A stretch of DNA of 64,000 bases. It comes from Capniomyces stellatus. Taxonomy: Eukaryota > Kickxellomycota > Harpellomycetes > Harpellales > Legeriomycetaceae. Every line of letters begins with the position of its first letter. The first letter of the stretch is position 1. The DNA is taken from positions 143,553-207,552 of the forward strand of contig LUVW01000015.1 of the NCBI GenBank assembly GCA_001661515.1, read 5' to 3'. Under the pieces are notes generated by a model. That model was not told where the DNA came from. It ran no database searches and worked only from the letters and a program-made list of their open reading frames with translations. Below are positions 23,501 through 35,233 of this stretch, in pieces. Position numbers and translations under genes: made by a program.

Positions 23501-26055
23501 CCAACCCCGACCGATTCCCCTCCATATCCTCATCCCTCCTCAGCTCCAGATTCTGAACCTTATCCCTCCACTCACTAACCGACTCCACCACGATTACCCA
23601 CGCATCAAGAAAGTTCGACACCCCCTCAACCACCACCCCCTGCTCAAAATCATCCATATCTTCCGCCGTTTCTGCCAGCTTCTGCATCCCCTGCAACCCA
23701 AACCTAATCAGTATTGAAATGCTGCAAATGTACCCAACCGTGTTCTCGTGTCCCCGTATTAAAAACTCAAGCGGCTCAGCTCCATTTAGCTTGCCACCCA
23801 CACAACCACTTGATCCCGTTTCACCTAATTGCGACTCTATAAATCGAAGATTCAGCTGCGAAAGCCCAATAAAGTCGTCAAGACACACATCGTTGCTCAA
23901 GTCGCTATGTGCAACTGTCCTACATACACAAATACACAAATAAATCTTGCTTATATTTTCTAGTATTTACATTCTATCCTATTCAACTATTCTCCATCTC
24001 AAATCACTATTTTGGCTGCTTCCTCTTTTTACAAAATGAAATCTAAACACTATTACAAACCGAACTTACATCTCTGCCATCTGAACCAACATGTTCATAA
24101 TAGACACTGCAAAGTTCAGCCGCACCTCGTCCCGCTCCTCACTTCTTATCCCCTCCAGCATACTTCCGCACTTCATTCCGCATATCTGAATCAAACATTG
24201 CAGCGCCAAATGCCTCCGCCCCTTATCGTTATGACGCCCCTCATTTTTAGGCAATTTCCAGTATATCTATTTATCAATCACCACATTTTTCATCCATTTC
24301 TTTTCTTTTCTTTTCTTTTTTAATTAATATCAACTCAATTATATACCCCCTTCATTATACACATCTAGTCCAAAGCTTCAAATATATATATATGTTTATA
24401 TATCAGGCTTTAACACAACTGTGCTTTTCAATTTCACGTACTTGAAGAAACAGCTGAAGTGTTTGTGGCTGTAAAAGCAAACTCCCCCACTTTTCTGGGA
24501 AACTTGCATGTCTTGTCTCGCTATTCGCTATCAAACCGTCGCTTTCTGCCTTTTTTCCAAAGTCGCCCGTTTCTTTTTTAGAAAACATTACCGAAACCAC
24601 AGAGTCTACATCTAGATATCATCCCCCCCCCAAAAACACCATCCAATGTAACCAACAAATGTATGTTTTAATACCACACCAACTTTACCAACCGTTTAAC
24701 CAAATCAATTCATTTATTTTTTTATTTTTTATTATTATCTTCGTCCTTTTATTTTGTTTTGTCTATTTGTTTATTACCTGACTTTGTAAATTCCCAGTTC
24801 AATACCCTTTCGCAGACTACTAATGCTGAACAGCTATTAATCAGCCCATCTCCAGATTCATTTAACCTATTCTCTAGGTCCATCAAGCTAGCTTGGAATA
24901 GCATAAGCAGCCCTATATCCTCAAAGTCCCTCTTGCATTGGTAATGGAACTCCCAAGGTAGTCTTATTCTTGCCGAGCTCGATCCTCCCGAAAACTCTTC
25001 AATCAAATGCGAAGCAATCGATGCTCCTACAGACTCACTCGATGTATTTGTAAACATTTCGCATATCGATTGTAAAAACTGCGTTCGACCGGCTGGGCTT
25101 ACATCCAACCACGATCTTTTTGTAACCACCGATATAGCCTATAAATAAATACACATATATATATATTGTTTGTCATGTATTATAACTACTGCTAATATCA
25201 CACCCATCTATTTACTCATCAATTCATTTGTCAATAGTTCTCACTCAACACCCTAACCCCCCTCCTCTCCCTCCCAAGCTTTAATTATCAAACTAAACCC
25301 TCAACTTACCCAGCACATTGTTTCAACTACAAACTGCTCCAAACTAATATTATTCACATTCCGTAAAACCACAGTTCGACAACACCAAACCCCAGCCAAT
25401 GCCAAAATCCAATAAATAATACCACTTTAGTCTCAAAACAAACCATCAACACAGAATTACATTTGCTCTTTTATGCCCTGAAATTCTTCCGATACTTACT
25501 CTATTCTATTTACTGCAAGATCCACAAGCCAGTTCCTCAACTGAACTACCTCCTCTACTCCTAGCTGTGTGTATCGTTCTATAACATTTTCTGCCATTCC
25601 TCTGATTGCGAAAAACTTTGCTGCCCCGCTACTCTTGTTCTCTATCACAGTACACACATATCAAACCTCTTTTAGACCCCAATACCATCCAACTGCATTT
25701 GCTTTCTAATAAGAAACTCTGATTCTCGTGTTTCAACAGCATAAATAAAACAATATTCAGGACTCTTACCCAGAATGTATTTCCCAAAAAATAGTAAATC
25801 CGGCCTTCGCTTAAAGGCCTCCAGCGTCTTTTCAGCTGCTACTTTGTTTATTGCATTCTACAGGTATAATATAAACATTTTTCAGAAACCTTGCATTGTA
25901 AATCTAAACAACATTTCCATTAAATGCCCTACTTGCTCGGTTTCAATTCAACTCTTCCGGTCCCTCCCCTCCCTTTATTCGCTATATTGCTTTGCGCTTA
26001 CCTGAAAATCAAAACATGCTCTCTCGAGCTCTTTTTTGTTCTCTTCGTAGTCCAT
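20598..26055 (-). CDS. Exportin-4-like importin-beta family transport receptor
   Basis: Karyopherin-beta nuclear transport receptor, exportin-4 type (in animals it exports eIF5A and Smad3 and imports Sox factors). The gene is split into about eight exons. The 54-base first exon reads MDYEENKKELERACFDFQ, followed by exons near 25866-25785 (VAAEKTLEAFKRRPDLLFFGKY), 25640-25500 (ENKSSGAAKFFAIRGMAENV), 25340-25310, 25130-24770, 24610-24440, 24260-24070, 23920-22530 and 22446-20598. The diagnostic match is LPWEFHYQCKRDFE in the fifth exon, close to the exportin-4 LSWEFHCQCKRSFE segment, then FPEKWGSLLLQPQTLQLF. The rest is alpha-helical repeat sequence with an inserted acidic DGDGDGDGEGG tract near 23310-23350. 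Exact exon edges in the N-terminal half are approximate. Cargo in this organism is unknown. Confidence 0.85.
23306..23354. repeat. In-frame Asp/Gly/Glu simple repeat in exportin-4
   Basis: CCCCAT-type repeats on the + strand encode a GDGDGDGDGEGG acidic loop in the receptor, probably an unstructured inter-repeat insertion. Confidence 0.7.
24298..24318. repeat. (TTTTC)n microsatellite
   Basis: Four tandem TTTTC units inside an exportin-4 intron. Confidence 0.7.
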
Positions 26056-27772
26056 TTCAATCGACTATTTTATGCTTGCTGATTTGCTCTCTTTTCTTAC
26101 TGGTGTTCTCAATCAGTGTGTTCGCTTATCCACTCACCCACTTGTTTTCCTGGATACCCTTTGGCAGAGTATTTGTAAAGAAGACTGTTCTAAAATTTAT
26201 ATTGCTAGTTTACAATGTGGGCTCTTGGATCTACTTTTCCCCGCTTTATATTATCCTTGTATATATCGATATGTTACTAAAGAAAAAATTTAATTTCAAA
26301 AATAAAACTATTTGCCGATAGATCTCTTGGTTTATATTTCTCTACTTCCCCTTTTTTAGTAAAAAGAAAAGGAATAGTTGGAAAGACGCTTGTGTTTTAT
26401 TTTCTTGCTATAAAAAGCAGATTTGTAAACTTGGAATTTGATAGCATAAAATAACTGTACTACTTGTTTAACTTGAAGGCTTTTCCACTAATTTTTCAGT
26501 AATTAGCAACAGTTTCCAATTTAAAATGAACGAATTATTGCAATTTAATCGTGGTTTTGAAATAAATTGTAAAAATGTGCAATATTCTGATATTTGATAA
26601 ATAAAAAAAAACTTGTTAAAATCACCCCAGTAGTATAATTTAAACGAGCCTAGCCTTTTTACTCTTTGCTTTTACTTCTTTCAAAAGTATGGATATTCTT
26701 AGCATTCTATAGTTGGTTCATCGAATCGATTTCTCATATCTAAACACATTTTCCCTTTTTTTTACTTTCTTTTTCTGTCATTACTACTGGGTTTGTGTAT
26801 TAGTGTAGCAGTTTTGTTGATTTGAGATTGAGTTTTCTTTTGGAAATCAGTTTTGCTGAGCTAAATATGTCGGATTACTAAAACCATAAACACCATCGCT
26901 TTTGAAGCTGTATTTTGCCCCAATCTAAATTGTGCCAAATTACATGTATTTTATCCGATTAAATATGTCTGTGAAATCCACAACAATAACAAACGGTTTG
27001 ATTTTATTATTTTATAAAATTAAAATCAGCATGCTTGATCAGTTTGAAACATTAGTCCCGCATCTAATTCACCTTGCACTATATTCCCAACAACAACAAT
27101 AACAGCAACAACAAAGTAATGTTCGAGTTATATACCCGTGTATAACATTGAAAAAAAAAAACACTTCATCAGATCTATTTTACCTAAACAGGAATTAGAG
27201 AATATCACTCTATTAGGTCGTCTCCTTGTTTCAACTGACAGCACAGATATTGCCATTAACACCATTGCCGCAAAAACCGTTATTTCCCGTAAAACGCTCA
27301 TTTAAACTATCCCTAACTTTGAAACAGATTACTCGGACAAAATGATTCTGATCAATTTATTTTGCCTAAAACGCTTCAATTAGACCCCGTTCCCATTAAC
27401 CCATCTCTCCCATACACCCCTTCTTTTGTGATGGGGGGAATTTTACCATCGCCACCAATTCTATTCGTATCGCCTTATTTGCTACTTGAACTTGTGCGCA
27501 AAACCCCACATCAAATCTGTATTCCCAGCACAAACAAGCAACCGGACTACCAGCTAGCTTATCCCAGACATCATTATTGATCTTTTTTTTTTTCCCTCAC
27601 TGTTCAACTCCACAAATTCTTAGCTGCTGGACTCAAGAGCGACTTTATTTAAGTTCTATTTGATTACTCGGATTACAATATTGTAAAGTGGGGCCATTAG
27701 TATTTCCTAAATACATTCCCATTTTAATCGCCTTGATTGTTTTTCAGCACCATTAACAATTCTAGCAAATAG

Positions 27773-27816
27773 TCATACACCTTTAGACAAATGCTCATAC
27801 ATCTTTAGACAATTAG
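27773..27816. repeat. 22-bp direct tandem duplication
   Basis: Two adjacent copies of a unit beginning TCATACAYCTTTAGACAAWT, differing at a few positions. No coding frame. Confidence 0.75.
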
Positions 27817-28377
27817 TAGTTCAAATCAAAACTGCTGTGAAAGTGGGTTTCATCTTTATTCGTTTTACATCTTGGCTTCGCTAAGCTTACAACGAATAAA
27901 ATATTCAAAGTAGTGTTAGGAACGACAGAATTCATGACTATAATCAGCAATTATGTTAAACCGGAAACATAACTTGAAAATTCGGCTTGTGGTTGGTGAC
28001 AATATGTAAACATTGCTGCTAACACTCATGCCAATCGTTTTACATCGATTCTTAGCCATCGATGTGTATACTATGGGTTTTATCTAATCGTAACTATCCT
28101 CGACATTTCATAGTAAAGGCCGAGTAAAAATCACTTGATGTTTTTTTTTTGCACTTTTGTCGTTTTCAAATAGAAAAAGAAAATGTGATACTAAAATATG
28201 TTCTGGACCAAGATTGGAAATAAAGCATCACATTTAATCACGCTTACTCTACTCTGTGCCTTAAAGCGTGAATGTTTCAATTTTTGTAGATATACTTTGA
28301 CACTTTTAAACTTGGAAAACATGTGATAATCTGTTTCACCATATCATTAACCCTAATGCTTTATCTCATTTTTCTTT

Positions 28378-28419
28378 GGGGGGGGGGGGGGGGGGNNNNN
28401 NNNNNNNNNNNNNNNNNNN
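28378..28419. other. Assembly gap: poly(G) followed by 24 N
   Basis: Eighteen G then 24 N (28396-28419). The true sequence and length here are unknown. Confidence 0.95.
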
Positions 28420-29325
28420 TTTGGTACGTTTGCTAATTTGTTGACATTAATAGTAAACATTGTTATCCTTTCTCCTATCCAGCTATAACCATTGGGCTTA
28501 GTCTCCATACCAAGTTCGACTGACTGGGTTACAACCTCTATCTCCTGATAGACATAAAGCAAATATCTATTTTACTGTCTCACATCAGTAAGCCCATTTA
28601 AGCGAATGTGTTTGAAAATATCGCTCAATCGCAGAATGTTGGCGCATTTCATTACAGCAATAATTGGTGTTCACACACCTTTTAGGTGGTTGAGCAGACT
28701 AACCGCTAAATAACCTTGATTATGAATATTATGTGTTGATAAGTGTTTATGTGTGTTGTTGTGTGTTAATGTGTGTTGGCGCAGTGGTTTCTTGGTCAAC
28801 CCGAGTCGTTAAATACATTAATACAAAGTAGATAAGGAGGGTGATAACTTTAAACATCAAACTTGCCGATTTCAATCATATATATGGATATGGAAGAAAG
28901 AAGATCAGTTTATTAGCCCTCTAGATACGTATATATCATGAAAAAACCAAGGTAATAAAGTGGCAAACTAAGTGTGTTTGTGATAGTAAGCGAGATCTGT
29001 AGGTATTTGGTCTGTGTTTTTGTTTGCAAGCAATGGAATATAATTTCACTGACCAAAAACCAAGAATGGATTTGTGTGGTATCGATATCATCGATATTGA
29101 TTTTATTGCCACTATAATATAATATTTATTAAATTTTGAATTTTGGCGAGCAATTATGATTTAAACAAATAAACAAATAAAGTGACTGAAGTTGCTTGTG
29201 AGCTTTGCAAGTAATCTGAACCGAGCAAGAAAAATAGCAAAAAGCACATCAGTTATAAACCGTGGTCAACGTAACGATAGAGAAAAATAGGGAAAGACTA
29301 CTAGTGTGACAAAAAGTAAATAGAG

Positions 29326-32300
29326 ATGTTCGAAAAGAACTTGACAGAATTCATTAAGGGGCTACGGTCAAGTAAAAAAGATGAAATAAAATACCTCAAA
29401 AAGAATCTAGTCGGCATTCAAAAGGAAGTGGCATCAAGAGACCCCGAGGTCAAGGCGAAAGCTATATCAAAGCTGGTCTACGTAAGAAAGAATTATATTC
29501 AGTATAGTTTTTGATGGGAGAAAAAAAGTTTGCTTAATGTCAAAGAAAGGCAAAAAAATAAAAGTGAAGTAGAATGAAAATAGCTAAATTGTATACCTCT
29601 TTTTTTTTTCTGATTGGTGGTGGGGTTGTTTGGGATTACCAGTTGCAAATGCTGGGATATGATATTAGCTGGGCTTCGTTTAATGTGGTTGAGGTTATGG
29701 CGGCAGGCAAATATGAAGAAAAGCGGATAGGGTATTTGGCAGCGGTTCAGTCCTTTTACGAGGAAACAGATGTGCTAATGCTGACCACGAATTTATTCCG
29801 AAAGGTAAACACGGTCAATTTAATAGAATGTAATTGAATGCGATGAATGTTCAAGTAAGCAAGGCTGAGGGGAGGGGGAGAGGGAGGAGCAATGAGCAAT
29901 AATTAGGATTAGCGAGCTTGATATAGAATATTGAACAATGATGAACTGAAATTAGGATTTAGCGTCACGAGATTTAATGGAGGTGAGCTTGGCGTTGGAG
30001 GGGCTGAGTGAGCTGATGTCTTTGGAGCTGGGAGTGGATTTGATTGAGGACATATTGGCGGTAGCAAACCACAGAGATGGGTTTATTAGAAAGAAAGCAG
30101 TGTTGGTGCTATATAAGCTGATGATAAAGTACCCAGATGGAGTGCATAGGGTTCTTCCAGTACTGAAGGAGAGGCTTGGGGATCACGACACGGCGGTGGT
30201 ATCGACAACAGCAAGTGTGGTGTGCGAGTTGGCAAAGGCAGAGCCGAGGAGCTACTTGGCGTTAGCGCCTAAGCTGTACAAGCTGCTGAACGAATCAAAC
30301 AGCAACTGGATGATAATAAAGATAGTGAAGCTGTTTGCGGCACTGACGCCACTTGAGCCAAGGCTGGCAAAGAAGCTACACGGGCCGTTGTTGGAGCTGA
30401 TCAACACAACGGATGCAAAGTCGTTGTTGTACGAGAGCATAAACATGGCTGTTGCGGGAGGAGTTGTGGATCTGGGGATAGAGAGTAGTAGTGAGGACGG
30501 GAGAAGCATGACGTTGGCGGAGATTTGTGCAGAGAAGCTTGAGCAGTTTGTCAACTCGAGTGACCAGAACCTGCAGTACCTTGGGCTGGAGACGCTGGGG
30601 AAGCTGCAGGAAAAGTACCCGAAGCTGGGGATTCAGTACATTGACACGGTGGTGGAGAGGCTGGACGACATTGACCTGAGCATCAGACTAAAGGCGCTTG
30701 ATGCAGCAAGACTGATGGTTGACAAGAACAACCTGCAGGATATGGTTGAGTTGCTGGTCAGCCAACTTGAGTCGTCAGCAACAGCGGTTTTATCGGGGGA
30801 TTTGGGGAAGGAGTTGAACAACGAGATTCTGAACATGGACGATCAAGACGAGACCAGCAGCTATAATGGAGAGGATGAGGATAGGGACGAGTGCAGTGGA
30901 AGGAGTAGAGACGGATCGGGGCAGCAGTCAAAGAAAAGCGTGAATTTTGGGGCAGCTGATGAGCAGATTTACCGGAAAAAGGTGGTGGAAGCGATAGTGT
31001 ACATGTGCAGCCACAACAGCTACGCAGCGATGAGGAAATTTGAATGGTACATTTCGGTGCTAATGAGGCTGGTCGAGAGCGCAAAGGTGGAGCTGGGAGG
31101 AACGATTGGAGAGCAGTTGGTTGACGTTGCGGCTCGGGTCAAGACAGCTCGGAGGTTTAGTGTGGCAACGATGATGGACTACATAACAAGTGCTAGGCAC
31201 AGAGGCAGAGATTCGCTGAACGCAGCAGTTTTCGATGCGGCAGTGTATATAGTTGGAGAGTATCGGGAGTTTGTGGTGCATTCGTACCAGCTGGAGTCGG
31301 TGTTGGACGTGATTCTGGACCCTGAGTTTCTGTTGGCCAGCAAGAACAGCATGAACGAGCAGTTTATTGGGTGGGACGTGTGCTTCAGGTCGGCACTCAA
31401 GATTGTTGTTGAGCTGATGGACCGGTTTGTGCTGATTGTTGAGGACTGTGTTGATGGAGGCAGCGACGAGGTTTACCAGGCCAGAACCAAAGAGTTTGTG
31501 GCGATTATCAAGATGTGCGTGAAACGACTGGACGTGGTTGCGGGATCTGGGGCACTTTTTAGCAGGGATTTTGGGCTGTTAAAGTGGGGTGTTTGCGTTA
31601 TTGATGGTTTGTTTGAGGACTGCGGTAGTGGGACTGACAATTCTGGCTACACGCGTGACCGTGGAATGAGGGATGCGCTCAAGTACACAATAAACGTGTT
31701 AAAGAATCTGTACTGCGTGTATGAACTCAATCCAATAGCGCCGGTTGCTCAGTCAAGAATCGAGGTTCCGTTGCCGTTGGCCGAGTCACTGGATGCTGAA
31801 AATGTGAAGCATAGTTTAGACATGATTCCATCAACCAAAATGAGTTTGTTGGTTCAGTTTGACTATGACAAAACCCAGCTACTAATGCAGAACATGGCCA
31901 GCAGCCTGGGCAGTCTAGGTGTAGGAGTGGGGCTCAACTCAGGCTCAGAACTGGCCAGCATAGGCAAAGGTAAAAGTAGAAGTAAGGTGACAAGCATGGC
32001 TAAAGGGGTTGATGAGCGGTTTTATATAGGGAGAAAGAGCCAAGTTGCCAAAAAAAAAAATAAGGCAAACACAGAAAGCACTGACGTGGAGAAAGGCACC
32101 GATGAGGACAGCAGCCGTGAGGTTGATTCGATCCCTATTGTTCAGCTGGATCTTGACTTGGACCCTGAACTAGGCCAAAGCCCTGGGCATCGCGATGAAA
32201 CCAACGCAGGGCCTAATAGCAGCCAAGAAGTCAGTCTCAGGCGAGGCGGAACCAGCATTCAGCACAGCGACAAATTCAGTCTTGAAAGTGAAAGTGGAGT

Positions 32301-33575
32301 TGTAGATGGAAACGCAGATGGAGATATGAAGGAGTTTAGAGTAAAGAAGTTTGATAGTGATCTGTACAAGACTTGGAGTTCAAACTATATAGTAAAGCAA
32401 GATGGGATCACCATTGTAAGTTGTGAAGTTGTGGTGGCGAGCGATTCCTTTTATAAATTATTTTTAATAAGGATATAAAACGACTGATTAGTAACAAAAC
32501 CCCTTAATGTGACTGGTGTGTAATGTAGAGACTTGTTGACCAGTTTTTAGAGTTTTTTGGAAGTGACAAAACAAAGCACGCTGTTTACAGGCCTGGTGAT
32601 TTGGTTCGGTTGACGTTTGGTTTGCACGTTAAGCTGAGGTCAAAGGTACTGAAAACAACAAAGTCCATAAGACTTGCATTGTTAGCTCCTGGAAACCAAA
32701 GTGGAGCCGGTACTGGTACTGGTGCTGGTACTGGTGCTGGTGCTGGTGCTGGTGGACAAAATGGAGTTGGTGGGTTTGTTGAGTTGGATGTTGGCCAGCT
32801 GGACAAGGAGTTCAAAGTCGAAATTCCAGTCGAGTACAACGAATTCCCACAGACAACTACTGAAAACGACAAAACCGGATGTAGGTTGGAACTCGCTGTT
32901 GAAATGACCAACATAAGCGATCCAACAAAATCCAGCACAATAAACTCGTTTGTAAACATTCTGCTTGGGCCAATGTGCTTGAGTTCAGGCAGTGGTTCTG
33001 GGGACTATGGCCGTGACGCCAAACCAGTTATGAGTAAACTAGACTTTTCCAACCAGTTCTCTGCAAAGTCAAGCAACAGTACCGAGTTTTCAAGCAAAAG
33101 CATCAGTTTTGTCTGTGAACTGTCAACCATGTACAGACTAGACCAGACTGGTACTGTGAAGAGCTTGATGAGTTTGGTTGATTGTATTGCGCTGGTTAGT
33201 GGATTGAATGTCGTTGACTTGGATGTACTCGATATTTTGGATCCTTTACTCCCGGCTGGCGGTCCGAACACTGGCAAGGGTAGCAGCAGCAGCAGTCCTA
33301 ATAACAGTGGTGACGATCTAATGGTTTGTGTGCTGCTTGCAAGCCTGGTCTCCATCCCCTTCAACCACTACAGAATCACTGCCTCCAAGCCGGGTCTTGC
33401 TGACCCCAGAGTCGCCTCATTAATCAAGATCTACAAATTCAATTCTGAATCCCCTTCGCTACTAAAACTCAAAGTTTTCATGAACATCAAATCCACCAGT
33501 CCGATCTGGTTAAACCTCGTCACATCTGCCCTTAACCTATCATTTCCAAACTCGTTTACTTGCAACTCAAGCTAG
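29326..33575 (+). CDS. AP-3 adaptor complex, delta subunit
   Basis: Large subunit of the AP-3 clathrin-adaptor-like complex, which carries cargo from Golgi/endosome to vacuole or lysosome. Four exons (29326-29481, 29643-29804, 29956-32415, 32529-33575) join in phase to 1,274 residues. The N-terminal trunk is unmistakable: FEKNLTEFIKGLRSSKKDEIKYL, LQMLGYDISWASFNVVEVM, RIGYLAAVQSFYEETDVLML, RKKAVLVLYKLM, CELAKAEPRSYLALAPKLYKLL, NWMIIKIVKLFAALTPLEPRL. The armadillo-like trunk is followed by an acidic, Lys-rich hinge (with KKKNK and a cluster of basic residues near residue 700) and a C-terminal ear-like domain. A Gly/Thr/Ala-rich loop (GTGTGAGTGAGAGAGG) sits inside the last exon. The acceptor of exon 3 was chosen at 29955 because it keeps phase and restores RKDLASRDLM. 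Confidence 0.95.
32703..32755. repeat. In-frame GGTACTGGTGCT minisatellite in AP-3 delta
   Basis: Tandem GGTACT/GGTGCT hexamers encode alternating Gly-Thr and Gly-Ala in the C-terminal region. In-frame and probably length-variable between strains. Confidence 0.8.
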
Positions 33576-33752
33576 ACTCCCCCCCCTCACTCTTCTTTAT
33601 TTTATTTATTTATTATTTTTATTTATCTTTATTCTTGTCAAACTTGGTTTGCTTTTGTTTCAAAGAAAAAAAAAGAAAAAAAAAAAAAGTAGACAAACTT
33701 ATATATAAATAAGAGCTTATAGCTAGCTAAAAATATCATCCAATTTCAATCC

Positions 33753-35233
33753 TCAAGAATCATCTTCATCTTCTGATGAACAATACGTATCGTGGAACGA
33801 CTTTGTCACGCTGAGCTCGTTGCTGATACTCTGGTTGTACGTTGACGACTCCCTCCGCTGCTGTGGTGGCACCACATCTGCACCGACCGCCACATTGCTT
33901 GAGCTATCAATTCCACTCCCTGTTGTCTCGCCAGCCAATCCACCAACCGCTGCTCCCTGTTTCCCTTCCACGGCGACTTCCTGGTCAGAACTCTGATACG
34001 CATCTTCTGAACTGTCTTCAAACTTGCCATCATCATCTGACTCTTCTGACTCTTCTTCTGACTCTTCTTCTGACTCTTCTTCTGAATCTTCCTCTGAATC
34101 TTCGTTATCATAAAACTCCTCCTCATCCTCATTCTCCTCTCCTGCATTACTGACGTTTTTGGTCAGGCTTTCAAGCTCTGGATGCTTCCCGTTACTTCCC
34201 TGACTTATGCCATCCTCACTTTTGAGCAGTGGACTCTTGACGTATATTCCTTCTTTTGCATAATGCTTTGCTCTCAACATTTCAAACCTTTTGTGCTTCT
34301 CCTCTAAATAACCAAATACAAATCGTATACATATTTACATACCATACCACATTCATATCATCTAATACCGCATCATGCCATACCATTCTTTTACTTTACT
34401 TTATCCTTTCACTATCTCCCCCCATTTCCTTCAAATATTAAAGTAAAGATAACAGTAAAGTCCATAATCAAATCACACAATCAACTTTAATAGGTTACCT
34501 TCTGTTTCGTTTTTATCTTCATCCTCCCCCTCGCTTTCTGAAGGATCCGACGACCATTCTGCCTCATCAGCAAATTTTGCTCGCTTTGGTGAAGAAGAAA
34601 CAGAAGATCCTCTTGAATTGGTCGGCGACAATCTCAGCTCTACATCAAATTACAAACAACATAACGTTATTCCGTTGCACAAACAATAAAATTACATTAC
34701 ATACAACCACTATACTCATGTTCGTATATTACATATTCTTTATTAGCCCACTTGCCATCTAAATCCTGCAGTGACACGTCGTTTTCCATGTTGTAATGTA
34801 CAAAAGGTGTTGGTGGTTCATCGATTTTCATTTTTGAATCTTTTTGCATCTCTGTTATTCTTAGGTTCTCTTCATCCCATTTAAGCCTACAACACATGTC
34901 CAGTCATGGTAGCTATAAACTTTGGCACGCTCTTATCATACACATATTTACTCAACCACTCATTGCTTGTGCTTTTGCCTCAGGCAAGCATGATTCCTGA
35001 CTCTTCCTCATTCTCTTTTTAAAAATTAATTTTAAAATGAAATGAAATAGATAAAACAAATACCAAGGGCAATCAAAGTATAACCATCTAGTTCATGCTT
35101 TGCTTCCTTAGCATATTTCATTAACTATTGCAACTTACTGGACTTGCTTTTCACTCGAACAACCATCAGAAGTTCCATTCTTTAATATCCCCTTTGGAGG
35201 ATCTACCAACTTGAATCCCAACTTTTTCTTCAT
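33753..35233 (-). CDS. Protein phosphatase 1 inhibitor-2 / Glc8-like regulator
   Basis: Regulator of PP1 catalytic subunit (inhibitor-2 in animals, Glc8 in yeast). Four exons (35233-35139, 34886-34708, 34639-34499, 34303-33753) join in phase to 321 residues. All three contact regions of inhibitor-2 are present in order: [10 protein letters not shown] (the KGILKN motif), [14 protein letters not shown] plus [11 protein letters not shown] (the segment with the regulatory TP phosphosite), and [14 protein letters not shown] (the HYNEG-type helix that plugs the active site). The second donor is GTTGTA rather than the downstream GTATGT, because only the former avoids a stop at the join. Unlike short animal inhibitor-2, the tail is long and very acidic (repeated EESEEESEE), then Gly/Ser-rich. 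It converges on AP-3 delta with a 177-base gap. Confidence 0.92.
34020..34112. repeat. Acidic (Ser/Glu) coding repeat in inhibitor-2
   Basis: TTCTGACTCTTC-type units on the + strand encode repeated EESEEESEE on the minus strand. The repeat adds an acidic tail after the HYAKEG helix. Confidence 0.75.

Larger units (their letters stand above)
26056..29325. other. Large divergent spacer between exportin-4 and AP-3 delta
   Basis: About 3.3 kb without a supported gene, holding the promoters of exportin-4 (-) and AP-3 delta (+). Contents seen: a CAA/CAG-rich patch near 27090-27115, a 22-base tandem duplication at 27773, a G run with 24 N at 28378-28419, and TG-rich sequence near 28735-28780. The gap means a small gene could be hidden. 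Confidence 0.55.

Noticed and set aside
28781..28812. tRNA A-box-like TGGCGCAGTGG
   Set aside because: No matching B box, acceptor stem or cloverleaf follows.
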